From: Anaerolineae bacterium
GTDB lineage: Bacteria > Chloroflexota > Anaerolineae > Aggregatilineales > Ch27
Reading direction: 5' to 3'
DNA: 64,000 nt
Assembly: GCA_013178165.1 (NCBI GenBank)
Contig: JABLXG010000006.1
Span: 173,166 to 237,165 of the forward strand
The notes beneath the pieces were generated by a model. That model searched no databases. It was not told the DNA's origin and saw nothing but the letters and a program-made list of their open reading frames with translations. Within the stretch, counting starts at the first letter, position 1, and each line of letters starts with the position of its first letter. Shown in pieces: positions 37,797 to 47,245 of the stretch. The translations under genes were made by a program, and so were the position numbers.

Positions 37797-40700
37797 GTGG
37801 ACAAGTTCTATTGGCTGCTGCTCTTGTTCCTGGCGGCAACTACTGGTTGGCTTGCCTACCGGCAGTTCCGCGGGCAATCACAGCGGATAACGGGCCACCA
37901 GCGCGAAGCCCGGCTGGAGGAACTGGCGGGCTTTGGCCAGGCCATCCTCAATGCGCAACTCCAGCTTGATGCCCTGTGCGAAGTCGTCTACCAGCAGGCC
38001 AGCCGGATCATCGACACGGCGAATTTCCAGCTTGGGCTGTTCCAAGACGCCGACTACATCATCATGATCTGGTTACGCGGTGGCGTGCGGCTGGAAAGCC
38101 GGCGCTTCCCCCGCGCCGCCAACGAAGGGCTGATCGGCTGGGTGCGTCGTACCGGCCAGGGGTTGCTCATCCGCGACTATGAAAAGGAATGGGATACCCT
38201 CCCCGCCCGGCCCAGTTACCAGGCGCAACCGGCTTACCGCTCCGCAATTTTCGCGCCGCTGGTCGCCGGCGGCGATACCATCGGTGTGATCGCCGTCCAG
38301 AGCGAAACGCCCGGCGCCTATGCGGATAGCGACCTGCGTCTGTTGATGGTACTGACCAATCAGGCGGCCGGCGCCATCCGCAATGCCCAGCTCTTCGAAC
38401 AGACCCAGGCCCGCAACCGCCAGCTCCAGCTCGTTAACGAGGTCAGCCAGCAGGTGACGGCCATGCAGCCGCTGCCAGATCTCTTCCGGCAGATAGTCAC
38501 GCTGCTGCAGCAGACCTTCAAGTACTACATGGTCAACATCTTCGCCCTGGACGAGAAGAAGGGGCTGCTTACACTGCAGGCCAGCAGCCATCCGGCCCTT
38601 TACGAGCGGCTTCCCCAGATTCAACTCGGCACGGGCCTGATCGGCTGGGCAGCTGAACGCGCCTCCACCGTCCTGGCTCCCGATGTCACCCGCGATCACC
38701 GCTACGTTGAGGTCGCCACGCTGGACGAGACACGCGCCGAGGTCGCCGTGCCTCTGATCGTCGAGCGACGCGTGGTCGGTGTACTGGATGTACAGAGCGA
38801 CCAGATCGGCGCCTTCAACCAGGAAGATGTAGTCATGCTGGAAACCCTGGCCGGCCAGATCGCCCTGGCCATCCAGGAGGCTGAAACCTACGCCGCTGAA
38901 CGCCGTCAGCGTGAGCGCCTCAACGCCCTCACCGAAGCCAGCCGCGCCGTGGTGTCCATCCTGGACCTCGATGAATTGCTGGAAGAGGTCATCGATCTGC
39001 TGACCGATTACTTCGGTTACGACCGTACCCACATCTTCCTGCGGGAAGGCGACCGTATCATCTTCCGCGCTGGCAGCGGTGTCCATAGCGGTCGCTGGGC
39101 CATCGAACATCTCGCATACCACATCAACGATCCGGGAATCATCACCAAGTGCATCCGCACCCAGCAACCGATCATCTGCAATGACGTCAGCCAGTATCCG
39201 GATTACATCCCCGGCCCCGGCGTCGAAGACACTCAGGCGGAGATGGCCATCCCCATCCGGATGAGCATGCAAACCCTGGGCGTGCTTGACATCCAGAGCA
39301 AGGAACGCGACGCTTTCTCCCCGGATGATGCCGCCCTTGCGGAAGCGCTGGCGGATACGATGGCCATTGCCCTGCGCAATGCTGCCCTCTACAGCCGGGA
39401 AAAGCGCCGCCGCATCCTGGCCGAATCGCTGCGGGAGATCAGCATGACCCTCGGCGCCAGCCTGGAAGTCGACCGGGTACTGGACGGTATCCTCCAGGGC
39501 CTGGAGCGAGTCATCAATGTCGCCGTTGCGATCATCATCCTTTACGACGATGTGGAGGAAGCCTACCGGATCAGCGCTGTGCGTGGTCACGCCGAAGCGG
39601 AAAGCCTGCTCGGTCAGGTGATCGCGCCGGAAGCGGACATACAGGCCGAGATCGTGCGCATCTTCCACACCGATGGCACCGTCGTTAGCGCTGCTGACGA
39701 CGACCACCTGGTAATTCCGCTCACCATCGGCGAAGAGTCGATCGGTTATCTGGCTGTTGACTACCGCGCTGGCAGGTTCTCCGCCGACGATCTGGAGATG
39801 ATCAACGCCTTTGCCACGCAGTCAGCCATGGCCATCGCCAACGCCCACCTCTACATGGCGCAACGGGAAGAAGCCTGGGTTTCCACTGCCCTGCTCCAGG
39901 TTGCCGAGGCAACTGCTCGCGCCGACACACTGGACGAAGTGTTGCGCACAGTCGCCCGCATCACGCCAATGCTGGTTGGAGTCGAGTGGTGCGCCGTTCT
40001 GCTGGAAGAGCCAGAGGGCTTCCGCATTGTGGCTGTCGAAGGCACTTCGCCGGAAGTCGAAGCGCTTTATGTCGGGCACGCCATCAGCCCCGCCTCCTGG
40101 GAACCGCTCAGCCGCATGCTGGCCACCCAGGAAGCTGTTATGCTGGACCACTCGACGGTTCCCCCGCCAGTCGAATCCGCCTCTGCCCGGCTGGCTGAGG
40201 CTTCTGCCCGCCAGATCGGACAGGGCGTGATGTTGCCACTGTATGCCAGAGGGGAGATCGTCGGTGCAATGCTGATCGGCCAGCAGAGCGGCGAGGACGT
40301 GCTGAGCCGGCGCAAAATCGAAATGGTCAGCGGTATCGCCAACCAGGCCGCCCTGGCCATTGAGAGTGCCCAGCTTTCCGCTGCCCGGCAGGAAGAAGCC
40401 TGGGTCACCACCGCCCTGCTCCAGGTCGCCGAAGCAGTTAATGCTCAGGTGGAATTAACCTCCACGCTGCAAACCATTGTGCGCCTGACACCGCTGCTGG
40501 TCGGCGTGCGATGCTGTGTTGTGTTGCGCCGCGATGAACGCAACGACAGCTTCTTCGGCGCGATCTCCTACGGTCTGCCCCAGGCTGCGGAAGAAACCCT
40601 GGCGGCTGCTGTGTTCACCCCCGCGGAGTCTCCTTACTTCCAGGCATTGGCTGTTGCCGCCGCACCGTTACCCGCCGGGCCGGCCTACGAGCAGCGCGTA

Positions 40701-41657
40701 CCGGCGGAGCTGCAGCGGCTGCTCGGCGTCACGGATGTGCTGGGCCTGCCGCTGACGGCGCAGGGCCGTCTGGTCGGCGTGATGCTGGTTGACCACCCCA
40801 ATCCGGGCGGGATCATTGACCAGCGTCGCATGAATATCCTGACCGGCATTGCCTGGCAGACAGCCATGGCAATTGAGAATGGCCGGCTCCAGGAGCTGGC
40901 CGCGGAACGTCAGCGCCTGGAGCGCGACCTGGAGGTCGCCCAGAGCATTCAGACCAGCTTCCTGCCGGATAGCACACCGTCGGTTCCGGGCTGGGAGGTG
41001 GCAGCACATTACCGGGCCGCGCGGATGGTTGGCGGAGACTTCTACGACTTCCTGCTGCTATCCGACGGCAAGTGGGGGCTGGTGGTGGCGGATGTGGCCG
41101 ACAAAGGCATGCCCGCCGCGCTGTACATGGCCCTCAGCCGCACCCTGTTGCGAGCCGTCGCTCGCAACCAGGATGACCCGGCAACCACATTGTTGCGTGT
41201 CAACCGGCTGCTGCTGGAAGATACGCACTCCGACCTGTTCGTAACCATGTGGTACGCCATCTGGAACCCGGCGAATGGCACGTTGCAGTATTCCAGCGCC
41301 GGGCACAACCCACCCTTTGTGCTGCGTAGCAAAAACCAGAGCGTGGAGATGCTTAAGCTTAAAGGAATCGCCCTCGGCGTGTTGCCTAATATCCATCTGG
41401 AAGCCGGCGTAGTCACGCTCGAACCGGGTGACCTGCTGGTGCTGTACACCGATGGCGTGACCGAGGCTCAGAATACGGCCGGTGTGCAGTTCGGCCTGGG
41501 CGGACTGATGGAAGCGATCCGGGTTCATAGCCAGCAAAATGCGTCTCAGATCGCCGACGCAGTGATTGCCGCCCTTGACGCGCATACCGGTGACGCGCCC
41601 CGGTTCGACGACCTGACCCTCGTGATCATACAGCGGCAGGTCCAGGCGACCGGATAA
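37797..41657 (+). CDS. Multi-GAF PP2C-type serine phosphatase (RsbU/SpoIIE-like)
   Basis: 1286 residues from GTG 37797 (AAGGA upstream). A membrane segment (about 4-20) is followed by roughly six GAF domains (near 45-200, 215-365, 385-535, 550-690, 705-865 and 885-1045) and a C-terminal SpoIIE-type PP2C phosphatase (about 1060-1285). The phosphatase shows the metal residues ARMVGGDFYDF, VADVADKGMPAALYMAL, SAGHNPP and the late FDDLTLVII. By analogy it should dephosphorylate the STAS protein(s) encoded just upstream in response to bound small ligands. It stops directly against the convergent beta-lactamase-like gene (no gap). Confidence 0.92.
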   Translation: MDKFYWLLLLFLAATTGWLAYRQFRGQSQRITGHQREARLEELAGFGQAILNAQLQLDALCEVVYQQASRIIDTANFQLGLFQDADYIIMIWLRGGVRLESRRFPRAANEGLIGWVRRTGQGLLIRDYEKEWDTLPARPSYQAQPAYRSAIFAPLVAGGDTIGVIAVQSETPGAYADSDLRLLMVLTNQAAGAIRNAQLFEQTQARNRQLQLVNEVSQQVTAMQPLPDLFRQIVTLLQQTFKYYMVNIFALDEKKGLLTLQASSHPALYERLPQIQLGTGLIGWAAERASTVLAPDVTRDHRYVEVATLDETRAEVAVPLIVERRVVGVLDVQSDQIGAFNQEDVVMLETLAGQIALAIQEAETYAAERRQRERLNALTEASRAVVSILDLDELLEEVIDLLTDYFGYDRTHIFLREGDRIIFRAGSGVHSGRWAIEHLAYHINDPGIITKCIRTQQPIICNDVSQYPDYIPGPGVEDTQAEMAIPIRMSMQTLGVLDIQSKERDAFSPDDAALAEALADTMAIALRNAALYSREKRRRILAESLREISMTLGASLEVDRVLDGILQGLERVINVAVAIIILYDDVEEAYRISAVRGHAEAESLLGQVIAPEADIQAEIVRIFHTDGTVVSAADDDHLVIPLTIGEESIGYLAVDYRAGRFSADDLEMINAFATQSAMAIANAHLYMAQREEAWVSTALLQVAEATARADTLDEVLRTVARITPMLVGVEWCAVLLEEPEGFRIVAVEGTSPEVEALYVGHAISPASWEPLSRMLATQEAVMLDHSTVPPPVESASARLAEASARQIGQGVMLPLYARGEIVGAMLIGQQSGEDVLSRRKIEMVSGIANQAALAIESAQLSAARQEEAWVTTALLQVAEAVNAQVELTSTLQTIVRLTPLLVGVRCCVVLRRDERNDSFFGAISYGLPQAAEETLAAAVFTPAESPYFQALAVAAAPLPAGPAYEQRVPAELQRLLGVTDVLGLPLTAQGRLVGVMLVDHPNPGGIIDQRRMNILTGIAWQTAMAIENGRLQELAAERQRLERDLEVAQSIQTSFLPDSTPSVPGWEVAAHYRAARMVGGDFYDFLLLSDGKWGLVVADVADKGMPAALYMALSRTLLRAVARNQDDPATTLLRVNRLLLEDTHSDLFVTMWYAIWNPANGTLQYSSAGHNPPFVLRSKNQSVEMLKLKGIALGVLPNIHLEAGVVTLEPGDLLVLYTDGVTEAQNTAGVQFGLGGLMEAIRVHSQQNASQIADAVIAALDAHTGDAPRFDDLTLVIIQRQVQATG

Positions 41658-43280
41658 CTACTGCCCCGTCCGCCAGCCGTCAATGTCGTTGAGATTGGTC
41701 TGTTCCATTGACGGCGGGAGGAACTGATCGCACGATTGCGCCACCGGCGGCAGATCAGTGCGGCGGCTGGTCAGGGGATTTTCCGGGACAAAGTAGTTCC
41801 ACGCCGCCCGCGAGATCTCTTCAATGAGCGGCCAGGCCACCTGATAGTCGAAGAACTCCCCCGCCTGCCAGACATACACCGAGATCACATAGTCATGCCC
41901 GTTCGGTGGGAAGACGATTCCCGCGTCCGCATGCATGGTATTCAACCAGCCGTTTTTGTGAGAAACGCGGGTGCCCGGCGGGACACCGCCCTGGATCAGC
42001 CTCTGCAGGTCGTTGCCGCTCATCAGTTCCAGCATCTGCTGGCATTCCGTCTGCGTAAATTCCCCGTTCGGGTAGACCGCCCGCAGGCCGCTGCCGTACT
42101 TGGCGCAGTCATAGATCATCATGAACAGCGTCCCCATATCCTCGGCAGTTGTCTGGTTGTAAGGGTCAGGATCGGTGTTGAATCGTGGATTGGGGTTGGT
42201 CTGCGGGATGGGGTTGGAGCCGAACTCCTGGCCCTCCACGCCCAGCACCAGCGGCGCGGTGATGTAGGTATTGCGCGCCCCAACACTGCGCGCCACGTCT
42301 GTCACGTATTGCAGGCCTGGGAAGATGTTCGTCCCGGACCGGCCCATGATCTGCATCAACAGGTTGGACGATGAGTTGTTACTGCACAGCAGGGAATTGG
42401 CCAGCAGCCAGGCATCTTCCTGTGGCGGCGCAAAGGTTTGATAGTGGAAGTAGGAGATCAGAATGGGAACTTTGATCGTGCTGGCAGCGGAGAAAGCTAC
42501 ATCGCCGTTCAGGTTGATCTCCTCGCCAGTCAGCAGATCCATGATGTAGACTGATGCAATGGTCGTCTGGCCATCGTAGATGAAACCCTGGGAGTCCAGA
42601 TAGGCCACAATCAGGTCGCGCAGCCCATCCAATCCCCCCTCCCCGGCGGTAGTCGTCTCAACCGGTAGCTCGACAAACCGGTTGTAGGGGTCAAATAACG
42701 CGGCGTCGATCAGGGGCAATGCCGCTTCAATATCCAGCCTGTACCCCGGTTCGCCCGGCTCAAACGTCAGCGTCGCCAGGTCCGCCCGTGAAGTACCCGG
42801 TGGACGGTCATAGCGCGAGGCCACATCTTCCAGGAAAGACCGCACCAGTGACTGCTGGTATTCCGCAACCAGGGCAACATTGACCGGTTCCACCGGCCGC
42901 CGCCACAGGTAGTTCCAGAACGCCAGCCAGAAGCTGGATTCGTCGGTGCTCCGTGCCAGCGCCTCCGCCAGCATCACCTCGCTATTGGTGCGGAAGCCCA
43001 CCGATGCCGGGTCAAGGATGATCGGGCTGCCCTGGTAGCTGAGCATCAGCGGGCGGGCATACATTTCTTCCCAGCGGGCCTGCGCCTCGACCGGCGTCAG
43101 GCCGCCCACCGGGATTCCCGCCACCGTGATGTCCGCCTGAAGCCGATCCCGTTCCTGGCTAAAGCCGACCAGTTCGACCACAAACAGCAGGAGCGCGGCC
43201 AGCAGCAGCCCGGCGGAGAGCAGTTCCAGCCATGGCAGCCGCGCCCGGCGTCGGGACGCACCCAATCCTCCTACTGCCAA
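41658..43280 (-). CDS. Beta-lactamase-fold protein with N-terminal YoaR/PG_binding_4-like domain
   Basis: 540 residues from TTG 43280, preceded by a perfect AGGAGGTGA. One membrane segment (about 19-39) is followed by a segment like PG_binding_4 domains (VAGIPVGGLTPVEAQARW and ILDPASVGFRT, about 52-130), and then a serine-hydrolase domain from about 235. That domain shows the class A motifs SxxK = S267-T-I-K270 (SAASTIKVPI), S300-N-N302 in place of SDN, and HKNGW in place of KTG. It could be a beta-lactamase, a peptidoglycan-modifying enzyme or an inactive relative; the deviant second and third motifs argue for caution. Its start overlaps the end of the Nudix gene. Confidence 0.85.
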   Translation of the reverse strand: MAVGGLGASRRRARLPWLELLSAGLLLAALLLFVVELVGFSQERDRLQADITVAGIPVGGLTPVEAQARWEEMYARPLMLSYQGSPIILDPASVGFRTNSEVMLAEALARSTDESSFWLAFWNYLWRRPVEPVNVALVAEYQQSLVRSFLEDVASRYDRPPGTSRADLATLTFEPGEPGYRLDIEAALPLIDAALFDPYNRFVELPVETTTAGEGGLDGLRDLIVAYLDSQGFIYDGQTTIASVYIMDLLTGEEINLNGDVAFSAASTIKVPILISYFHYQTFAPPQEDAWLLANSLLCSNNSSSNLLMQIMGRSGTNIFPGLQYVTDVARSVGARNTYITAPLVLGVEGQEFGSNPIPQTNPNPRFNTDPDPYNQTTAEDMGTLFMMIYDCAKYGSGLRAVYPNGEFTQTECQQMLELMSGNDLQRLIQGGVPPGTRVSHKNGWLNTMHADAGIVFPPNGHDYVISVYVWQAGEFFDYQVAWPLIEEISRAAWNYFVPENPLTSRRTDLPPVAQSCDQFLPPSMEQTNLNDIDGWRTGQ

Positions 43281-43759
43281 GTACTCACCTCCTGATCCTG
43301 CAATGCCAGATTCACGACGCGCCGGTGAAAGTCCAATAGTTGCGGCAGCCTGTGCGGCGACACCCAGGCATAGGCCAGAATCTCACTGCTCAAACGCACA
43401 TCCCCGCCATCCAGGCGGCACAGGTAAGCCAGGTCCAGATGATCGGCGTACATCCCCTGCTCTACCCACAGCGGTCGGATGACCGTCACCTGCAGGCCGG
43501 TTTCTTCCAGCAACTCACGCTGTACGGTCTGAGCAGGATCCTCCCGACGCCCCACATAGCCGCCCGGCAGTCCCCACTGATAATGTGGTCGGTAGACATG
43601 CTTGAGCAGCAGGATATTCCCGTCGGGGTCAAATACTACCCCGACCGCGCCGGCGGAGAAACGCGCCTGAAAACGCCGCCAGACGCGATGAGCGATCCTG
43701 CCCAACCATGGTCGCTGCTGAAAGATATCGGCCACCAGTTGCTTGACCCGCAGATTCAT
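43271..43759 (-). CDS. Nudix hydrolase
   Basis: 162 residues from ATG 43759. It hydrolyses a nucleoside diphosphate linked to another group. The Nudix box is complete and in the right order: G-x5-E-x7-REUxEExGU appears as GGYVGRREDPAQTVQRELLE then ETGL (about 83-106). The rest is a beta/alpha core, with GVVFDPDGNILLLKHVYRP before the box and LPQLLDFHRRVV late. It overlaps the following serine-hydrolase gene by ten bases. The longer upstream frame (to 43882) lacks a ribosome site and is not used. Confidence 0.92.
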   Translation of the reverse strand: MNLRVKQLVADIFQQRPWLGRIAHRVWRRFQARFSAGAVGVVFDPDGNILLLKHVYRPHYQWGLPGGYVGRREDPAQTVQRELLEETGLQVTVIRPLWVEQGMYADHLDLAYLCRLDGGDVRLSSEILAYAWVSPHRLPQLLDFHRRVVNLALQDQEVSTWQ

Positions 43760-43884
43760 AGTGTAACAGCCCCACAAGGCAAAAAGGGGCGGCGGCTTAC
43801 TCACCGCGCCCCCTACCACCGCCCTCAGTGTAGCGCAGCCTACCGGTGCCGTCAACGCCTGCTCAGCCCGGAATCGGCGCACTA

Positions 43885-43893
43885 TGCTATACT
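43885..43893 (+). promoter_or_regulatory. Extended -10 promoter of the large sensor gene
   Basis: TGCTATACT combines a TGn extension with a -10 box TATACT (43888-43893). No convincing -35 box is seen at the usual distance. The wider string TATGCTATACT recurs at 57345-57355 in front of the DinG gene. Confidence 0.5.
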
Positions 43894-43963
43894 GACTACG
43901 GGCTTATCCCGCACAGCGTCAGGCGGCCCTGACTGCCGCTATCTTGCCTGGAGGAGACCCCCG

Positions 43964-46900
43964 GTGGCAGAGTTCCTGGACATCTTCGTGCTTCCGCCCG
44001 GCAATTTGCTGTACTTCATCGCGGTCATTGCCATCAGCCAGATCGCGCTGTTCATCGCCCTGGAGCAGCGCCGACGGAATCCAAAAACCGAGCAGGCCGC
44101 AGGCCGTTACGCACTGGCCAGCCTCGGCATCCTGGCTGGCTGGGTCTTGCTAGGAGTCGGGGCGCTGGCCGGCCCGTTGATGGGCCAGCCCGTCAGCGCC
44201 GTGCTGCCCCCTGTCGAGCCGGTGGTCAATGTGATTGTGCTGCTCTTTGCCGGGTGGGCCTTGCTCTGTGCGGAAAATGCGCCGCGCAGTCGGCTATGGG
44301 ATATCACCTTGCTGGCGCTCCTGACGCTGGCAGTGACCGGTGGAGCGCTGACGTGGCGCTACTGGCTCTCCACCACCGGCACGATCGCATTCAACGCCAC
44401 CTGGCCCGCTGCTACCTGGATGCTGGCCGGTCTGCTTCTGACGGCGCTGATGCTGATCGCGGTCATTCTGCGACTGCGCGTCACGCCGAATGCGCCGCTC
44501 AAAGCACTCTTCTTCATCATCATCCTGACCGGTTACGGTGTCCTGCTCACCCAGGTCGCTTCCGGCTCCCTGAGCGGTGATTATGCCGGGGTGTTGCGCG
44601 GGGCGTACCTGATCGGTATGACCCTTTTTGGCGCTGCGGTCTACCGCCACGTGATCGGCCGCCTGAGTCAGCAAGCCGCCCACCCCGCTTCTGCTCCGGC
44701 CAGGCCACGCCCGACCCCGGCCAGGGCTGCGCCGCCTGCCACGCCTGTTGAGCGCGAGTCGGTACAACTGCTACGGGCGCTGGGCGACATGCTGGCGACC
44801 ACCAGGCCGGAGGCTATCCCGGCCCAGATCGTGATTGCCACAGCCAACGCGCTCAAAGCGGATGTGGTGGCACTGGGTCGGGTCAGAGATGCCAGCTGGG
44901 TCGAAACTGTGGCGGTTTACGACAGCGTCCGCCAGAAATCCCTGCAGGGCATGGACCTCAACCTGAACGACCAGCCCACCCTGGCCCACGCGATCGCCAG
45001 CGCCCGCCAGGAAACCCTCCGTCCCGACCAGCAGGCAACCGAACTCGTCGATCTGTTCACCAGGCTGGATGTCAGCGGCAGCGGCCCGCTCGGCAACGCC
45101 TACTTCCAGCCACTTCGCGTGGAAGGCGAAACCCGTGGCGTGCTGATTGTCCTGTTCCCTTTCACCGGGCGCGAATTACGGACAGGTGAAGCGGCATTGC
45201 TAGAAGGGCTGGCTCCGATGGCCAGCAAGCTACTGGCCCTGAGCGAACAGGCCGTCTCCGCGCCACCCGCGCCTCCTCCGATGGCTCCCAGCGAACCATC
45301 CGGCGAGATCGATCTGTCTGAGGCTATCCGCGCCCGGCAGGCCATGCAGCAGAGTCTGGAGATGGCTCACGCCCAGATCGAACAACTCAGTACCACCGTC
45401 GCTGACCTCAAGAACCAGCTTGAGCGTGAGCGCCGTCGCCTGGCAGAGGTGCTGGCTTCTGATGAAGAAACGCTCTCCATCTCCCAGCAGATCAGAAGCC
45501 TTAGCCAGGAAAGCATCACCCTTGAAGCTGAACGCAACCGGCTAGCCAGCGAGTTGCAGGAGGCGCGCACCACACTGGCGGGCGCTACCGCACGCGGCAA
45601 TGATGACCTCTACCGCTCGCTCATCGACATGCTCAGCCAGGAGCAAAAAACACTGGAAGAGCAAAAGGCCAACCTGGAGCATCAACTGGCCGTGCTGCGG
45701 GAACAAACCAGCGACATGTTCCTGGTACCCGCGTCCATCCAACAAACCCTGGAATCCCTCTATGTGGACAAAGCGCGGCTGATCGAAGAGCGCGACCGGA
45801 TCGCCGCCGAACTGGAGGATGTGCAGACGGAGCTTTCCCTGCTGGGCGTCGAGGGTGGCGTAGCCGGGTTGGCCCTGATGATCGGCCAGCTTCACGAAGA
45901 GCGCGACATGTTGCGTGCCCAGCTTGCCACTCTGAGCGAGTCGCGGGCAGACCCGGCTGCCGCACGCGCCCAGATCGAGTCGCTGGAAAGTGAGCTGGCC
46001 CGCCTGGCCGCTGATCGCGAGGCCGCCGTCAAGCAGCGAGACGCCCTGCGCCAGGAACAGGCAGCCTGGCAACAGGAACGCGAGGAATGGCAGGCCCAGC
46101 GCCAGCGCCTGGGCCAGCAGATCAGCGCCATCCAGCAGCAGATCAACACGATCAACGCCCAGCGCGACCAGATCATCCAGGAGCGCAATGCCCTGGCCGC
46201 GGAGCGTATGCGCCTGCAGGAAGAGCGCGACCGCCTGCTGGCCGAACGCACCGCGCTGCTGGCAGAGCGCGACCAGTTACTGGCCCGGATGCAGGGCAGC
46301 CTGGAGGCCGCCGGTCAGCTTGGCGCAGAAGGTATCGACACGCTCAAATCCATGATCGACGATCTGACGGCAGAGCGCACTACGCTGGAACAGCGGCTGC
46401 TTCAGGCGCAGAGCGAACTGCAATCGCTGGAAGGCAAGTTGCGCGCCTACGAACAGGCGGCACTGGCCACTGCCGATCAGGCTGCGCCTGCGCTGCTCCG
46501 GCCTGAACAGCCCGAAGTAGTGCTCTCGCTGGCCCAGGAATTGCGCACACCGATGAGTTCGATCACCGGCTACGTCGATCTCCTGCTGGGCGAGTCGGTC
46601 GGCATTCTGGGGGCTTCCCAGCGCAAGTTCCTGCAACGGATCAAGGCCAACCTTGAGCGTATGGGCAGCTTGATCGAGGACCTGTTGCGCGTCATCGTGC
46701 TGGATACCGGCCAGATCAGCCTGGAACCAGAGCCGGTCGACCTGATCGCCTTGCTGGATGATGCCATCACCGAGATCAGCAGCCGTTTCCGCGAGAAAGG
46801 GATCACCCTCGATCTGGACATCCCCGATGAGGTCCCGCCGATCCAGGTTGACCGGGATGCCATGCAGCAGGTGCTCAACCACCTGCTCACCAATGCCTAC

Positions 46901-47242
46901 CTGGCCTCGCCGACTGACGGGGAAGTTCGCATCATCGCCCGTACCCAGCCGCTGACCTACACTGACGCCGGTCAGGCTCCGGTGGAGCGGGACTCGGTGA
47001 TTCTGGCGATTGAAGATCAGGGCGGTGGCATTCCCCCGCAGGATCGCGCCCGTGTGTTCTCCCGTCTGCACCGGGCCGATAACCCGCTGATCCAGGGAGT
47101 CGGGGATACAGGCGTCGGCCTGGCCATCGCCAGGGCGCTTGTTGAAGCTCACAAAGGCCGCATCTGGGTGGAAAGCGAAGTCGGTGTTGGCTCACGCTTT
47201 GCCTTTGCCATCCCCTGCGCGCCCGCTACGGAGCAATGGTAA
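43964..47242 (+). CDS. Membrane sensor with GAF, coiled coil and histidine-kinase core lacking the phospho-acceptor His
   Basis: 1092 residues from GTG 43964 (GGAGGAG upstream). Six or seven membrane segments (about 8-235) lead to a GAF-like domain (about 265-430), a long coiled coil (about 445-832), and a kinase-like core. The H-box region reads LAQELRTPMSS, where HKs normally have S-H-E-L-R-T-P; glutamine Q858 stands in place of the histidine. The ATP domain has N-box VLNHLLTNAY, DQGGGIPP and GDTGVGLAIA, so ATP binding seems possible. The protein is probably a pseudokinase, or signals by a partner. It overlaps nothing and is followed at four bases by the LysM gene. Confidence 0.9.
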   Translation: MAEFLDIFVLPPGNLLYFIAVIAISQIALFIALEQRRRNPKTEQAAGRYALASLGILAGWVLLGVGALAGPLMGQPVSAVLPPVEPVVNVIVLLFAGWALLCAENAPRSRLWDITLLALLTLAVTGGALTWRYWLSTTGTIAFNATWPAATWMLAGLLLTALMLIAVILRLRVTPNAPLKALFFIIILTGYGVLLTQVASGSLSGDYAGVLRGAYLIGMTLFGAAVYRHVIGRLSQQAAHPASAPARPRPTPARAAPPATPVERESVQLLRALGDMLATTRPEAIPAQIVIATANALKADVVALGRVRDASWVETVAVYDSVRQKSLQGMDLNLNDQPTLAHAIASARQETLRPDQQATELVDLFTRLDVSGSGPLGNAYFQPLRVEGETRGVLIVLFPFTGRELRTGEAALLEGLAPMASKLLALSEQAVSAPPAPPPMAPSEPSGEIDLSEAIRARQAMQQSLEMAHAQIEQLSTTVADLKNQLERERRRLAEVLASDEETLSISQQIRSLSQESITLEAERNRLASELQEARTTLAGATARGNDDLYRSLIDMLSQEQKTLEEQKANLEHQLAVLREQTSDMFLVPASIQQTLESLYVDKARLIEERDRIAAELEDVQTELSLLGVEGGVAGLALMIGQLHEERDMLRAQLATLSESRADPAAARAQIESLESELARLAADREAAVKQRDALRQEQAAWQQEREEWQAQRQRLGQQISAIQQQINTINAQRDQIIQERNALAAERMRLQEERDRLLAERTALLAERDQLLARMQGSLEAAGQLGAEGIDTLKSMIDDLTAERTTLEQRLLQAQSELQSLEGKLRAYEQAALATADQAAPALLRPEQPEVVLSLAQELRTPMSSITGYVDLLLGESVGILGASQRKFLQRIKANLERMGSLIEDLLRVIVLDTGQISLEPEPVDLIALLDDAITEISSRFREKGITLDLDIPDEVPPIQVDRDAMQQVLNHLLTNAYLASPTDGEVRIIARTQPLTYTDAGQAPVERDSVILAIEDQGGGIPPQDRARVFSRLHRADNPLIQGVGDTGVGLAIARALVEAHKGRIWVESEVGVGSRFAFAIPCAPATEQW

Positions 47243-47245
47243 CCC

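Noticed and set aside
38073..39707. Long open frame on the minus strand opposite the GAF-phosphatase gene
   Set aside because: It is a codon-bias shadow of the high-GC coding gene; no ribosome site and no recognisable product.
43340..43963. Upstream extension of the sensor frame through the Nudix gene
   Set aside because: It overlaps the Nudix gene on the other strand and lacks a ribosome site; GTG 43964 has GGAGGAG and opens the first membrane segment.
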